DNA from: Granulicella mallensis
Lineage (GTDB): Bacteria; Acidobacteriota; Terriglobia; Terriglobales; Acidobacteriaceae
Assembly (NCBI RefSeq): GCF_014203225.1
Contig: NZ_JACHIO010000021.1
Coordinates: 51,160-115,159 of the forward strand
Direction of reading: 5' to 3'
Length of the DNA stretch: 64,000 bases
Shown here: positions 43,579 through 51,871 of the stretch, in pieces
Numbering within the stretch: the stretch's first letter is position 1
How the letters are laid out: each line of letters opens with the position of its first letter
Translations under genes and position numbers: made by a program
The notes under the pieces: model-generated
Databases searched by the model: none
Told to the model about the DNA's origin: nothing
What the model saw: only the letters and a program-made list of their open reading frames with translations

Positions 43579-44175
43579 ATGACCCGCATGTCCGAACAGA
43601 AGCCGCAGAACTACCAGAGCAAAGACGTATGGAGCCGCACCACCAGCATCCACGGATATCCCATCGACGAGCTGCGATCGGTGTTGCAGAAGAGCATTCG
43701 CCGTGGACGCGTGGAAGAGGCCGCGCTGGCTGCGTATGAGTTCTTAGCCTCCGGTCCGGAGACCGAAGAGGTGCTCTGGCGCAGGCTGGAGATCATCGCG
43801 ACGGAAGATGTCGGCCTGGGTATGCCTACGGCTCCGTCGATCATCAACGCGCTGTACCTTCAAGCCGGCCGCATGGCCGACTCCGGCGATCGCTGGATCT
43901 ACTGTGCGCATGCGGTTCGGCTTCTCGCGACCGCGCCGAAGGACAACATGTCGATGGAGCTCTCCGGCTGGACGAAAGAAGTCGTCGAGCGTGGCGAGCG
44001 CAAGGTGGAGGTCGAGGATTTCATGGTTGACCTGCACACTCGTCGCGGCACAGAGATGGGCCGCACCGTCGCGCACTGGTGGAACGAAGGCGCAAAGCTG
44101 GAGAACCGCATCGAAGGCTACGACCCCAAGTGGGGCGACTATCTGCGCAAGCTCGCAGGCGCGAAGGTGGAGTAG
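43579..44175 (+). CDS. Stand-alone MgsA/RarA C-terminal-like (clamp-loader lid) protein
   Basis: A 198-residue protein whose middle resembles the C-terminal tetramerisation/lid region of the AAA+ protein MgsA/RarA: ELRSVLQKSIRRGRVEEAAL, then LWRRLEIIATEDVGLGMP and YCAHAVRLLATAPKDNMS. No Walker A or B motif is present and the length leaves no room for the ATPase, so the protein has only that domain. The N-terminal 30 residues and the C-terminal HTRRGTEMGRTVAHWWNEGA are specific additions. It follows nucleoside hydrolase 2 by 13 bp and could be co-translated. It may interact with DNA or replication factors; no function is established. AAGGA precedes the start; ATG 43588 is an alternative. Confidence 0.7.
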   Translation: MTRMSEQKPQNYQSKDVWSRTTSIHGYPIDELRSVLQKSIRRGRVEEAALAAYEFLASGPETEEVLWRRLEIIATEDVGLGMPTAPSIINALYLQAGRMADSGDRWIYCAHAVRLLATAPKDNMSMELSGWTKEVVERGERKVEVEDFMVDLHTRRGTEMGRTVAHWWNEGAKLENRIEGYDPKWGDYLRKLAGAKVE

Positions 44176-44196
44176 CAACGTTCCTGAAAGATGGTC

Positions 44197-44487
44197 ACGA
44201 CCGGGTGCCCCATCCTCGACGCGCGGTTCTATCGCGCGGCAGGGTGGGGTATAGACGCTAAGCGAATCCTACAGATCCTCGAAGCGCGCTCTGCGTCGGG
44301 GGTATCGTTTGCGGTAGCAAACGACCGCTCTCTTTCATTTGGTCACAGTCGCTATTAAAGCTGAAAACGGTCGATCTTGCGGACGCTATCCCTGACGCAG
44401 AGCGCGATGCCAATGTTTATAGCGCGCTTGGAGTCCATATCCCACCCTGCCGCGCGCCAAGAGCTGCGCGGCAGGGTGGGGCATCTG
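44197..44487. repeat. Nested multi-palindrome element (family G)
   Basis: CGCGCGGCAGGGTGGG (44233-44248) is repeated inverted without mismatch at 44441-44456. Inside, CGCGCTCTGCGTC (44285-44297) is inverted at 44394-44406, and TCGTTTGC (44305-44312) pairs with GCAAACGA (44317-44324). A third GCGCGGCAGGGTGGGGCAT lies at about 44466-44484. The gap between two genes is almost wholly this structure; no coding frame is supported. Confidence 0.7.
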
Positions 44488-44588
44488 CTTAAAACGTTAT
44501 CGGTCAATCGTTATCGATCAATCCAGGAGCGGCCCCGCACGAAGACCGGTAAAATCCAGACAAGAATCGCATCTTCCACCTGCTGCCT

Positions 44589-45272
44589 ATGAGCCATCTG
44601 AGTCCAGTCATCTATGGTCGTCAATTTCGGAGCGGTTTCACTGTGTTGCCACGGCACCGGCATGGTGACAGCTACCTCGCCCTGGTTTTGTCCGGTGGCT
44701 ACGAGGAAGCTGGCGATGGGGGACGTCATCGTGTGCGTGCCGGCCAGGTTGTGATGCACGGGGCGTTTGAGGCCCACTTGAACCGCTACGATGCCAAGGG
44801 TTCCGAAGTGCTGGATCTGGCATTGCCCTCCTGGGTGGAACCCTCCGCCGCCTTGATGCAGGCTCCTGATCCCGATACGGCTGTCCGTTTGGCGGAGCGT
44901 GATCCGAATGAAGCGCTTGCCTTTTTGCTCGCGACCATGAAGCCGCAGTCTCCGCAGTTCATCGATTGGCCGGACGAGCTGGCACATGCCATGGTGCGCG
45001 ATCCCCAGCTGCGGCTGCAGGATTGGGCCCGGGAACGCCAGCTCGCCGATGCGACCATCTCACGCGGATTCCGTCAGGTCTTTGGCATCGCTCCTTCTGC
45101 CTACCGCGCACAACTAAAAGGCAGGCTGGCCTGGCGGCAGGCAACTGGAGGTCGCGAGACCCTGTCTTCCATTGCAGCCTGTACAGGATTCTGCGACCAG
45201 GCACATATGACCCATGCCGTCCGTGCCGTCACAGGCCGGACTCCGGGCGCCTGGCGCAGGCACGTCAAATAG
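44589..45272 (+). CDS. AraC-family transcriptional regulator
   Basis: A 227-residue regulator. The N-terminal 85 residues carry a cupin-like pattern (HRHGDSYLALVLSGGYEEAG, GQVVMHGAFEAHLNRYD). The C-terminal third has the two AraC helix-turn-helices (WARERQLADATISRGFRQVF and LSSIAACTGFCDQAHMTHAV), ending in VTGRTPGAWRRHV. It is shorter than usual AraC proteins, with a compact linker. It lies upstream of the M28 peptidase gene, with 40 bp between, so both may be in one operon or the regulator may control its neighbour. Ligand unknown. Confidence 0.87.
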   Translation: MSHLSPVIYGRQFRSGFTVLPRHRHGDSYLALVLSGGYEEAGDGGRHRVRAGQVVMHGAFEAHLNRYDAKGSEVLDLALPSWVEPSAALMQAPDPDTAVRLAERDPNEALAFLLATMKPQSPQFIDWPDELAHAMVRDPQLRLQDWARERQLADATISRGFRQVFGIAPSAYRAQLKGRLAWRQATGGRETLSSIAACTGFCDQAHMTHAVRAVTGRTPGAWRRHVK

Positions 45273-45312
45273 ATACAAGACAGGTTTCGCCAAATTCGTG
45301 CATGCTGGCTGC

Positions 45313-47094
45313 ATGTCCAGAAACATTGCCACGATAGCGCTCCTGCCCCTGCTGCTTTCGTTTTCCTGCCTGCCTGCGCAGGTGACGAAGAGCAAAAAAG
45401 TACAGGCCTCCACAGCATCCCAGCCGCATGGATATGACTACGAACATCCAGAGGTTCAGCCCGCGGTGGAAGCTCTGGATCTCGACATGTATGCCCGCAT
45501 CCGCAAGGAGGGCCTCGATCACTCTCACATTATGGAGTACGCCAGCGGACTGTTTGACGGCATCGGCCCGCGTCTGACTGGCTCGCCCAACATGGCAAAG
45601 GCGAATGCCTGGACGCGTGACCAGCTTGCAGCGATGGGATGCTCGAATGCGCACCTGGAGAGCTGGGGTGACTTCGGGTTGGGCTGGCGTCAGATCAGCA
45701 CCTCCGTCGATATGGCTGCGCCTGATACGGCTGTCTTCATCGCACAGGCCACGCCCTGGTCGCCGGCGACTCCCGGTACCGTCACGGCGGACGTAGTCGC
45801 TATATCTTCTCCCATAGACGAAAAAGTCTTCGCACAATGGAAAGGCAAGCTGGCCGGAAAGATCGTTCTGTTGGGACAAGCTCCGGCGATCCATCCAGAC
45901 CCTGAGCCGATGCTGCAGCATTACGACGAAAAAAAGCTTGCACAGATCTACGACTATCCGCTCGACGGCGACATGCAGGAGCAGCATGTGTACACGGACG
46001 ATCCTCAATTCTGGGCGCAGGTCTTCAAGCAGGTAAATGCCAAAGAGAAGATCTCCCGCTTCCTCGCCGACGAACATGCCGTGGCCATCCTGCTTTCGAG
46101 TTACGGCGGCGATGGCGGCATCCTGAAGGACGACAACAACGAAGCGATGGGACAGCGTGTGTTCATGCCGGATCACAGGCAGCCGATTCCTTCCGTCGTC
46201 CTGGCCAACGAAGCCTTTGGCCGCCTCTCGCGGCTGCTTGAAAAGCATGTGGCTGTACAGGTGGCGGTCAACGTCAACACCCAGTTCACCGGAGACCACG
46301 AGCAGGGCTACGACACGATTGCGGAGATCCCAGGCACCGATCCGTCGTTGAAAGACGAGGTCGTCATGGTCGGAGGCCATCTCGACAGCTGGATTGCCGG
46401 CACCGGCGCAACCGATAACGGCGCGGGTACGATCATCGCCATGGAGGTGATGCGTATCCTGACGGCGCTGCATGTACAGCCAAGACGTACGATCCGGATC
46501 GGCTTGTGGAGCGGCGAAGAGCAGGGGTACATGGGATCGCTTGGCTATGTGGCGAACCACTTCGGTACGGTGGGGCTATCGACCAGTCCGGAACAGCTGG
46601 AGGTGCCGGAGTTCCTGCGCCAACAGGTAGGCCCGCTCAAGCTCAAGCCGGAGCAGGCGCTTATCTCCGGCTACTTCAATCTGGACAACGGCGGCGGGAA
46701 GCTGCTCGGCATCTTCGCGCAGGAGAACGCAGCCATTGTGCCGATCTTTCAGCAATGGATGGCGCCGCTCAAGGATCTGGGAGTGACCACGATCAGCATG
46801 CGCAGAACCTCCGGCACCGATCATGATGTCTTCGATGAGGTGGGTGTTCCCGGCTTTCAATTTATTCAGGACCCTCGCGACTATGAGACGCGCAGCGTTC
46901 ACACCAATCAGGATGTCTATGAGCGTCTGTCGCCTTCCGATCTCAAGCAGGCGGCAGTAGTCGAAGCAATCTTCGTCTACAACACCGCCATGCGAGACCA
47001 GATGCTACCCCGCAAGCCACTGCCCCACCCGGAGAACTTTGACCGGGAGCGCCAGCCTTTGAAGGATGTAATGCCCGGCGCGGTGAAACAGTAA
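45313..47094 (+). CDS. M28-family metallopeptidase, exported
   Basis: Start at ATG 45313 (593 residues) with a signal peptide (IATIALLPLLLSFSCLPAQ). The N-terminal part (EYASGLFDGIGPRLTGSPNM) and a protease-associated-like middle region (KLAGKIVLLGQAPAIHP) precede the catalytic M28 domain. Zinc ligands can be read in order: VGGHLDSW (His, Asp), GATDNGAG (bridging Asp), SGEEQGYMGS (catalytic and bridging Glu), and TSGTDHDVF (His). The architecture resembles carboxypeptidase Q/glutamate carboxypeptidase-like exported aminopeptidases. It probably degrades peptides in the periplasm, supplying amino acids. The Cys in the signal may mark lipid modification. Confidence 0.9.
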   Translation: MSRNIATIALLPLLLSFSCLPAQVTKSKKVQASTASQPHGYDYEHPEVQPAVEALDLDMYARIRKEGLDHSHIMEYASGLFDGIGPRLTGSPNMAKANAWTRDQLAAMGCSNAHLESWGDFGLGWRQISTSVDMAAPDTAVFIAQATPWSPATPGTVTADVVAISSPIDEKVFAQWKGKLAGKIVLLGQAPAIHPDPEPMLQHYDEKKLAQIYDYPLDGDMQEQHVYTDDPQFWAQVFKQVNAKEKISRFLADEHAVAILLSSYGGDGGILKDDNNEAMGQRVFMPDHRQPIPSVVLANEAFGRLSRLLEKHVAVQVAVNVNTQFTGDHEQGYDTIAEIPGTDPSLKDEVVMVGGHLDSWIAGTGATDNGAGTIIAMEVMRILTALHVQPRRTIRIGLWSGEEQGYMGSLGYVANHFGTVGLSTSPEQLEVPEFLRQQVGPLKLKPEQALISGYFNLDNGGGKLLGIFAQENAAIVPIFQQWMAPLKDLGVTTISMRRTSGTDHDVFDEVGVPGFQFIQDPRDYETRSVHTNQDVYERLSPSDLKQAAVVEAIFVYNTAMRDQMLPRKPLPHPENFDRERQPLKDVMPGAVKQ

Positions 47095-47137
47095 TGCGGG
47101 AAGCAACTTGGCCCTTGCCCGTGGTTGGCATAGAGCT

Positions 47138-47878
47138 TCAGGCGAAACGCAGGCGAACTTGTTTCTCCAACCCACTGCTGGCTTCATACAGCGCCGTTGA
47201 CAACGCCATCGCAATCACGCTGGCTCCGAGCGCGCGGTGCAGGTTGAACTGCTGCATCGTGACGGCGAACATATCTCCCAGCCCGCCGGTCTGCATCAGG
47301 AACTCGGCGACTACCGTCACCAGGATGCTGTAGGCCGTGCCCACGCGAAGCGCGACTGCGAGTTCGGGGATGGCGGCGGGAAGGGCCAGCAGCACGAGCC
47401 TCTTCCATCGCGAAGCATGCAGGGCGTGGAAGAGCTCTGGGGAACGCGGCGGCAGACGGCGCAGGCCTGAGCCTGCGTAGACGAAGCTGGGAAAGAACGT
47501 CATGATCGCTACCGTCAGAAGTTCCGTCCGGCTCTGGTAGCCGAAGAGCCGAGCAAGAATGGGGATCAGGCAGACGATCGGAGTCGCTGTTAGCAGCAGT
47601 GCTGAAGATTGCAGCAGGCCGGACAGAAGTTTGGAGGTCCAGCAGATAATAGCCAACGCCAACCCTGCCAGCATTCCCAGCAGCAAGCCGCCGAGTGCGA
47701 AGCCAGTGGTCCACAGTGCGGGAACGATATAGACCGAGGCGTGCAGTGTGAGGTCCTGCAGCACGGACAGCGGAGAGACCACCACAATGCTGTTGTAGTT
47801 CGACGTCATCACTCCGATTTGCCAGAGCAGCAGGAGCAGGATCACGGCCCACGACTTTTTCAGGAAGCGGAGAATCAT
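47138..47878 (-). CDS. ABC transporter permease (SsuC/TauC/ThiX type), subunit 2
   Basis: The start is ATG 47876-47878, overlapping the TGA of the upstream permease (ATGA), which gives 246 residues. About six hydrophobic helices are seen; the cytoplasmic loop typical of the family (FPSFVYAGSGLRRLPPRSPE with the Ala-x-Gly-like turn) lies around 150-175, and AEFLMQTGGLGDMF near the end matches the binding-protein-dependent permease motif. It works with the permease at 47875, the ATPase at 48642 and the lipoprotein at 49467 to import a small molecule. Two different permeases suggest a heterodimer. Confidence 0.88.
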   Translation of the reverse strand: MILRFLKKSWAVILLLLLWQIGVMTSNYNSIVVVSPLSVLQDLTLHASVYIVPALWTTGFALGGLLLGMLAGLALAIICWTSKLLSGLLQSSALLLTATPIVCLIPILARLFGYQSRTELLTVAIMTFFPSFVYAGSGLRRLPPRSPELFHALHASRWKRLVLLALPAAIPELAVALRVGTAYSILVTVVAEFLMQTGGLGDMFAVTMQQFNLHRALGASVIAMALSTALYEASSGLEKQVRLRFA

Positions 47879-48642
47879 GACATCCTCCGCTCGACGACAC
47901 GTTCTACCCATCCGCTCACGGCATAGCCGGTCAGCGAGATGCCGGCTACAACCAGCACAGCGGCCCACATCAGTGGAATCTGAAAGTTCTGCATCGTGTT
48001 CAGAATTACGATGCCCAGACCGGTAGGTGCGCCGAACCACTCGCCCACCACCGCGCCGATCATGGCGGTGGTCACGGCGAGCTTCATGCCGTTCAGCAGC
48101 GCAGGCAGCGCGGAGATGGCGTCGAGGTGGCGGAAGCGAGTACCCCAGCTTGCACCGCTGGCTCGGAAGAACTGTCCCAGTCGCCGGTCGGCGGAGTGCA
48201 GCCCCGAGGTTGCGGCCACATAGATCAGAAAGAAGACAGGAATCGCCGCGAGCAGGGCGGGTGTCGCTTCTCTGCCTGCGGTGATGACCAGCACCGGTCC
48301 CAGGGCAATAGCAGGCAGAGCGTTGACTACAACGGCCAGCCGGTCGAGCCCTGGTTCAAGGGCAGGCAACAGTTGCGCCGTAAGAGCCGTAAGGCAGCCA
48401 AGCGTCGTACCCAGCAGCAAGCCGATGCCTGCGGAGGAAACCGTAGCCGCGGCGGCACGCAGCAGCAATGCGCGCCGCCAGCTTATCGTGTACACGCGAA
48501 GAACCTCGGTGAGCGCAGGCAGCGTCTTGCCCCCGATGCCTGATTTTCCCGCGATCTGCCAGGCAGCGAGCAGCAGAAGAAATCCGCACACCTGGTAGAG
48601 TGTGCGCTGCAGTCCTCCGTCTTGTTGCTCGGCTCTTTGCAT
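47875..48642 (-). CDS. ABC transporter permease (SsuC/TauC/ThiX type), subunit 1
   Basis: The start is the ATG at 48640-48642, overlapping the stop of the ATPase gene (TGATG); a GTG one codon earlier is possible. The 255-residue protein is a BPD_transp_1-type permease with about six membrane helices. RFFRASGASWGTRFRHLDAISALPALLNGMK carries the EAA-like coupling segment, and GEWFGAPTGLGIVIL matches its end. A paired permease follows with overlap, so translation is coupled. Substrate class is set by the NMT1/THI5-like binding protein, not by this subunit. Confidence 0.88.
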   Translation of the reverse strand: MQRAEQQDGGLQRTLYQVCGFLLLLAAWQIAGKSGIGGKTLPALTEVLRVYTISWRRALLLRAAAATVSSAGIGLLLGTTLGCLTALTAQLLPALEPGLDRLAVVVNALPAIALGPVLVITAGREATPALLAAIPVFFLIYVAATSGLHSADRRLGQFFRASGASWGTRFRHLDAISALPALLNGMKLAVTTAMIGAVVGEWFGAPTGLGIVILNTMQNFQIPLMWAAVLVVAGISLTGYAVSGWVERVVERRMS

Positions 48643-49412
48643 CACGGTTCCTTGTACTCCGGTTCCAGGCTCAGGGTAAGGTCATCGACGAGGTGGTGAA
48701 ACAGCTCGTGCCGCATGGTCTCCACGGCGCGAGGACGCGGGAAGGGAACCTGCACCTCACGCACGATCCGGCCGGGGCGTCCGCTCATCACCAGCACACG
48801 GTCCGCGAGAAAGAGTGCCTCCTCTACCGTGTGGGTTACGAGGATTGTGGTGATCTGCTTCTCCTGCCAGATGCGCTGCAGCTCAAGGTTCATGGAGCGG
48901 CGCGTTACGGCATCGAGCGCGCCGAAGGGCTCGTCGAGCAACAGCAGCTTGGGGTCCAGGCACAAGGCACGGGCAATCGACACGCGCTGCCGCATGCCGC
49001 CGGAGAGCTGGCTGGGGCGCGCGGACTCGAAGCCCTTGAGCCCGACGAGTTCGATGAGGCCTGCAATGTGTTCGCGGTCCGGCTTGCGTCCCGCGATCTG
49101 GAAGGGCAGTTCGAGGTTGCCCTCGACGCTTCGCCACGGCAGAAGCGCATGCTCCTGAAATGCGATGCCGAGCTGCTGTTTGGCCTGCAACTGCAGAGGC
49201 GGAAGACCGTCCACGGTGACTGTTCCGGTGGAGGGCTCATCCAGGCCGGCGACAAGATTCAGGATCGTGCTCTTTCCGCAGCCGGACGGGCCGAGGAGCG
49301 CGATGAACTCGCCCTCGCGGATGGTCAGGTCCATCGCGCCGAGAGCCAGCACGCTGCGCTCCCGGTTGATGCGGAACTCTTTGCTTACGCCCTTCAGTTC
49401 AATCGTTGCCAA
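48642..49412 (-). CDS. ABC transporter ATP-binding protein (SsuB/TauB/ThiZ type)
   Basis: A 256-residue nucleotide-binding subunit starting at TTG 49412. Walker A is GPSGCGKST (41-49), the Q-loop region is FQEHALLPW, the signature is LSGGMRQR, Walker B is LLLLDEPFGALD, and the switch His is in LVTHTVEEAL. The FGALDAVTR stretch and the LLPWRSVEGN segment are typical of the nitrate/sulfonate/thiamine-precursor importer subfamily. No cytoplasmic regulatory domain is attached. It overlaps the following permease gene. Confidence 0.93.
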   Translation of the reverse strand: MATIELKGVSKEFRINRERSVLALGAMDLTIREGEFIALLGPSGCGKSTILNLVAGLDEPSTGTVTVDGLPPLQLQAKQQLGIAFQEHALLPWRSVEGNLELPFQIAGRKPDREHIAGLIELVGLKGFESARPSQLSGGMRQRVSIARALCLDPKLLLLDEPFGALDAVTRRSMNLELQRIWQEKQITTILVTHTVEEALFLADRVLVMSGRPGRIVREVQVPFPRPRAVETMRHELFHHLVDDLTLSLEPEYKEP

Positions 49413-49466
49413 GTCTTATCCGATCGCGCGGTCTGGAGAGGAAAGGCTCCAGCCACGACATCCAAA

Positions 49467-50519
49467 TCACTTCAAACTGCGGTACGCCTCTTCGAGCAGG
49501 CTCAGATCGATGAAGCGCTCCGCGGGCGGCAGGTTGGTTCTGCCGGTTGCGGCAGCCGCGGCGTACATCGTCTGGATGCTTTGCTTTTGAAACCAGAAAG
49601 GGATGGTGGATCCCGGCTCCACCTGGAGTGACATCTGCAGCCGGTTGAGGGTGGTCTGCTGCTGCAGGTCCAGGCCCAGGTCTCCTCCATACTTTTCGAC
49701 GGCCAGCCTGGCCGCAATCTCCGGATCGCGAAGACTGTCTGCGCGGGCCCGCAGCATTCCTTTTAGAAATCCTACGACCTGCTGTCGCTTTGTGGTCAAC
49801 GTCGTGCGGTCTATAAAGAGCAGGGAAGAGGGGACCTTGTAGCCGAGGTCGTAGATCTTCGTCACGAAGAAGTCCTTCCCCTGGAGCAGCCCCATGTTTT
49901 CGAGCGTCGTCGGTTGATTGGTCACGTAGCAGAAGTAGGCATCGCCTTCGCCGTTGAGCAGGGCCTCCGGGGAGAAGCCGACCGGAATCAGCTTGTAGTC
50001 CATGGGTAGGTGATTGAGGCGGAAGGTCGCTTCCAGTTCGTTGCGCTCGCTGGGGCCTTGTACGAGAAACCGTCCGCCGATAAGATCGGCGGGTTTCAGC
50101 ATCGGCCTCTTCGGCAGGGTGATGATGCCGGTCGGCATGATGGGAAACTGCGCGGCCACAACGACGAAGTCATTTCCCTGCGCTACGACATCGAGGATCG
50201 GGAGCAGCTCTCCATCGCCGATCGAAGCCTGTTGCGCGGCGACCTCGACGACCGGCTGCGGTGCATTGGGGCCACCCGGAAGGTACGACATCCGAACACC
50301 TTCCTGCCGGAAGTAGCCCTTATCCATGGCCACCCAGAGATTTCCGTATTCCACGTCGGGGAGCCAGCCGAGGGCCCACACCAGCCCATCGGGGCGTGAC
50401 CTGCGGCAGCCTGAGAGGCCGGCCATACCGGCCAATCCTCCCAACTGTAGAAAACGCCGTCGATCCCATGGGAAGGGATTTCCTGGCCTTTGTGTCCTGG
50501 CTCGCATGGTTTTGAGCAT
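49467..50519 (-). CDS. ABC substrate-binding lipoprotein, NMT1/THI5-like, Tat-type signal
   Basis: A 350-residue binding protein. The leader has a twin-Arg motif (DRRRFLQLGG, 19-28) and a lipobox (LSGC) with Cys38 as the lipid site, so it is predicted as a Tat-exported lipoprotein. The mature part contains LGWLPDVEYGNLWVAMDKGYF (50-70), the NMT1/THI5 family opening also found in hydroxymethylpyrimidine, riboflavin and sulfonate-binding proteins, followed by AIG-like QQASIGDGELLP and PALLNGEGDAYFCYVTNQP-like PEALLNGEGDAYFCYV. The substrate is not decided by sequence. It is the first gene of a four-gene operon reading to 47138. Confidence 0.85.
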   Translation of the reverse strand: MLKTMRARTQRPGNPFPWDRRRFLQLGGLAGMAGLSGCRRSRPDGLVWALGWLPDVEYGNLWVAMDKGYFRQEGVRMSYLPGGPNAPQPVVEVAAQQASIGDGELLPILDVVAQGNDFVVVAAQFPIMPTGIITLPKRPMLKPADLIGGRFLVQGPSERNELEATFRLNHLPMDYKLIPVGFSPEALLNGEGDAYFCYVTNQPTTLENMGLLQGKDFFVTKIYDLGYKVPSSLLFIDRTTLTTKRQQVVGFLKGMLRARADSLRDPEIAARLAVEKYGGDLGLDLQQQTTLNRLQMSLQVEPGSTIPFWFQKQSIQTMYAAAAATGRTNLPPAERFIDLSLLEEAYRSLK

Positions 50520-50661
50520 AGCGTGACAAGGCCCATCCGGCGAACGGAGAGGACATCTACCCGCTGCGATCCCTTGTGCTGGAGGTGCAGGAAGTGAGAA
50601 TTACATTCGTTCGACAAAACAATGACAAACTCAAGACTCGGCGGTTGCAACAGTCGTATCG

Positions 50662-50692
50662 CCTTTAGTGCATCCTATGTAGGCACTAAAGG
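50662..50692. promoter_or_regulatory. 10-bp inverted repeat before the type III PKS gene
   Basis: CCTTTAGTGC (50662-50671) and GCACTAAAGG (50683-50692) are perfect inverted arms with an 11-bp spacer. They end 15 bp before the GTG start of the polyketide synthase and overlap its leader, while the ABC operon starts 143 bp away on the other strand. It could be an operator, or an mRNA hairpin controlling access to the GGAGG site at 50698. Confidence 0.45.
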
Positions 50693-50706
50693 TAACCGGA
50701 GGCTTC

Positions 50707-51795
50707 GTGACCCAGGCATACATCAACCGCATCGCCACTGCAGTACCCGACGACGATGTACATGACGCGTTCGTCGCGTTTGCAGACCAGATGCTCGAAG
50801 ATCCACGGGTGCAGCCGGTATTTCGGCGCATGGCGTCGCGATCGGGCATCGAACACCGGTACTCCGTGCTCACGCCGGGTTACAGTATCGGACCTGAGGG
50901 GCCGAGCACCGAGTTCACCGTGAACGCGCACGAGTTCTATACGCGCGGCAGCTTTCCCGATACGGCGCAGCGGATGAAGATCTTTGAGCGCTTTGCGCCG
51001 CGGTTGGCGCAGCGTACGCTCGACAAGCTCGCGCTCAGCGACGAGGAGCGCAACGGGGTGACGCACGTTATCGTGACCTCCTGCACCGGGCTGTATGCGC
51101 CGGGGCTCGACTTCGACATTGTCGATCACCTCGGGCTCGACACGACGGTGGAGCGCACGATGATCGGCTTTATGGGTTGCTACGCGGCGATCAACGGGCT
51201 CAAGCAGGCGCGCCATATCGTGCGGTCTGAGCCGGAGTCCAAAGTGTTGATGCTGAACCTCGAACTCTGCACCCTGCACCTGCAGGAGACGCAGGAGCTC
51301 GAACAGGTCCTCTCGTTCCTGGTCTTTGGCGACGGCTGTTCAGCGGCGCTCATCACGTCCGAGCCGACGGGTTTTGCGATGGACAGCTTTCGCTCGGTGC
51401 TGATCCCCGCAACCCGCGACCTGATTACCTGGCGCATTCGTGGCGTGGGCTTCGACATGCTGCTCTCAGGCAAGGTGCCGGGAGAGATCGGCAAGGCGCT
51501 GCTCACGACCGGCGGCGAGGTGCTCGCGCAGCACAGCAAGGACGATATCGATCTGTGGGGCGTGCATCCGGGCGGCAAATCGGTGCTCGACGCCGTACAG
51601 CGCGGGCTTGGTTTGAAGGAATGCGCTCTAAATGCTTCGCGTGAGGTGCTGGAGCGCTTCGGGAATATGTCGTCGGCGACGGTGATGTTCGTGCTCGAAC
51701 GGCTGATGCAGAGCGCGGAGCCCGGCCAAAAGGGCTGCGCCATGTCGTTCGGTCCTGGACTTACAGCGGAGACGATGTTGTTCCATGCGGTCTAA
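50707..51795 (+). CDS. Type III polyketide synthase (chalcone/stilbene synthase family)
   Basis: Starts at GTG 50707 behind GGAGG. The 362-residue homodimeric enzyme condenses a starter acyl-CoA with malonyl-CoA units. The Cys-His-Asn triad is intact: Cys158 in GFMGCYAAING, His287 in WGVHPGG and Asn320 in FGNMSSATV. The family signature FGDGCSAAL (208-216) and the C-terminal SFGPGLTAE are also present. The starter pocket cannot be read by eye; bacterial members of this clade make alkylresorcinols, alkylpyrones or tetrahydroxynaphthalene. Methyltransferase and flavoprotein genes follow, a set like the SrsABC phenolic-lipid operon of Streptomyces. Confidence 0.93.
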   Translation: MTQAYINRIATAVPDDDVHDAFVAFADQMLEDPRVQPVFRRMASRSGIEHRYSVLTPGYSIGPEGPSTEFTVNAHEFYTRGSFPDTAQRMKIFERFAPRLAQRTLDKLALSDEERNGVTHVIVTSCTGLYAPGLDFDIVDHLGLDTTVERTMIGFMGCYAAINGLKQARHIVRSEPESKVLMLNLELCTLHLQETQELEQVLSFLVFGDGCSAALITSEPTGFAMDSFRSVLIPATRDLITWRIRGVGFDMLLSGKVPGEIGKALLTTGGEVLAQHSKDDIDLWGVHPGGKSVLDAVQRGLGLKECALNASREVLERFGNMSSATVMFVLERLMQSAEPGQKGCAMSFGPGLTAETMLFHAV

Positions 51796-51810
51796 TGAAG
51801 AGGCTGTTGT

Positions 51811-51845
51811 TTTGAAGGGGCGGAGCGTCAACTCCGTTGTGAAGC
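51811..51845. repeat. Decayed family E hairpin remnant
   Basis: TTTTGAAGGGGCGGAGCGTC followed by AACTCCGTTGTG matches the lead-in and hairpin at 17737-17765, with the pairing partly lost. It lies in the 76-bp space between the polyketide synthase and the methyltransferase. An open frame starting at 51785 runs through it, which would give the methyltransferase a false N-terminal extension. Confidence 0.55.
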
Positions 51846-51871
51846 CGTACCCTTCAAAATCGAGACCCTCT

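Noticed and set aside
45265..46560. 431-codon minus-strand frame over the M28 peptidase
   Set aside because: Shadow; zinc-binding motifs lie on the plus strand.
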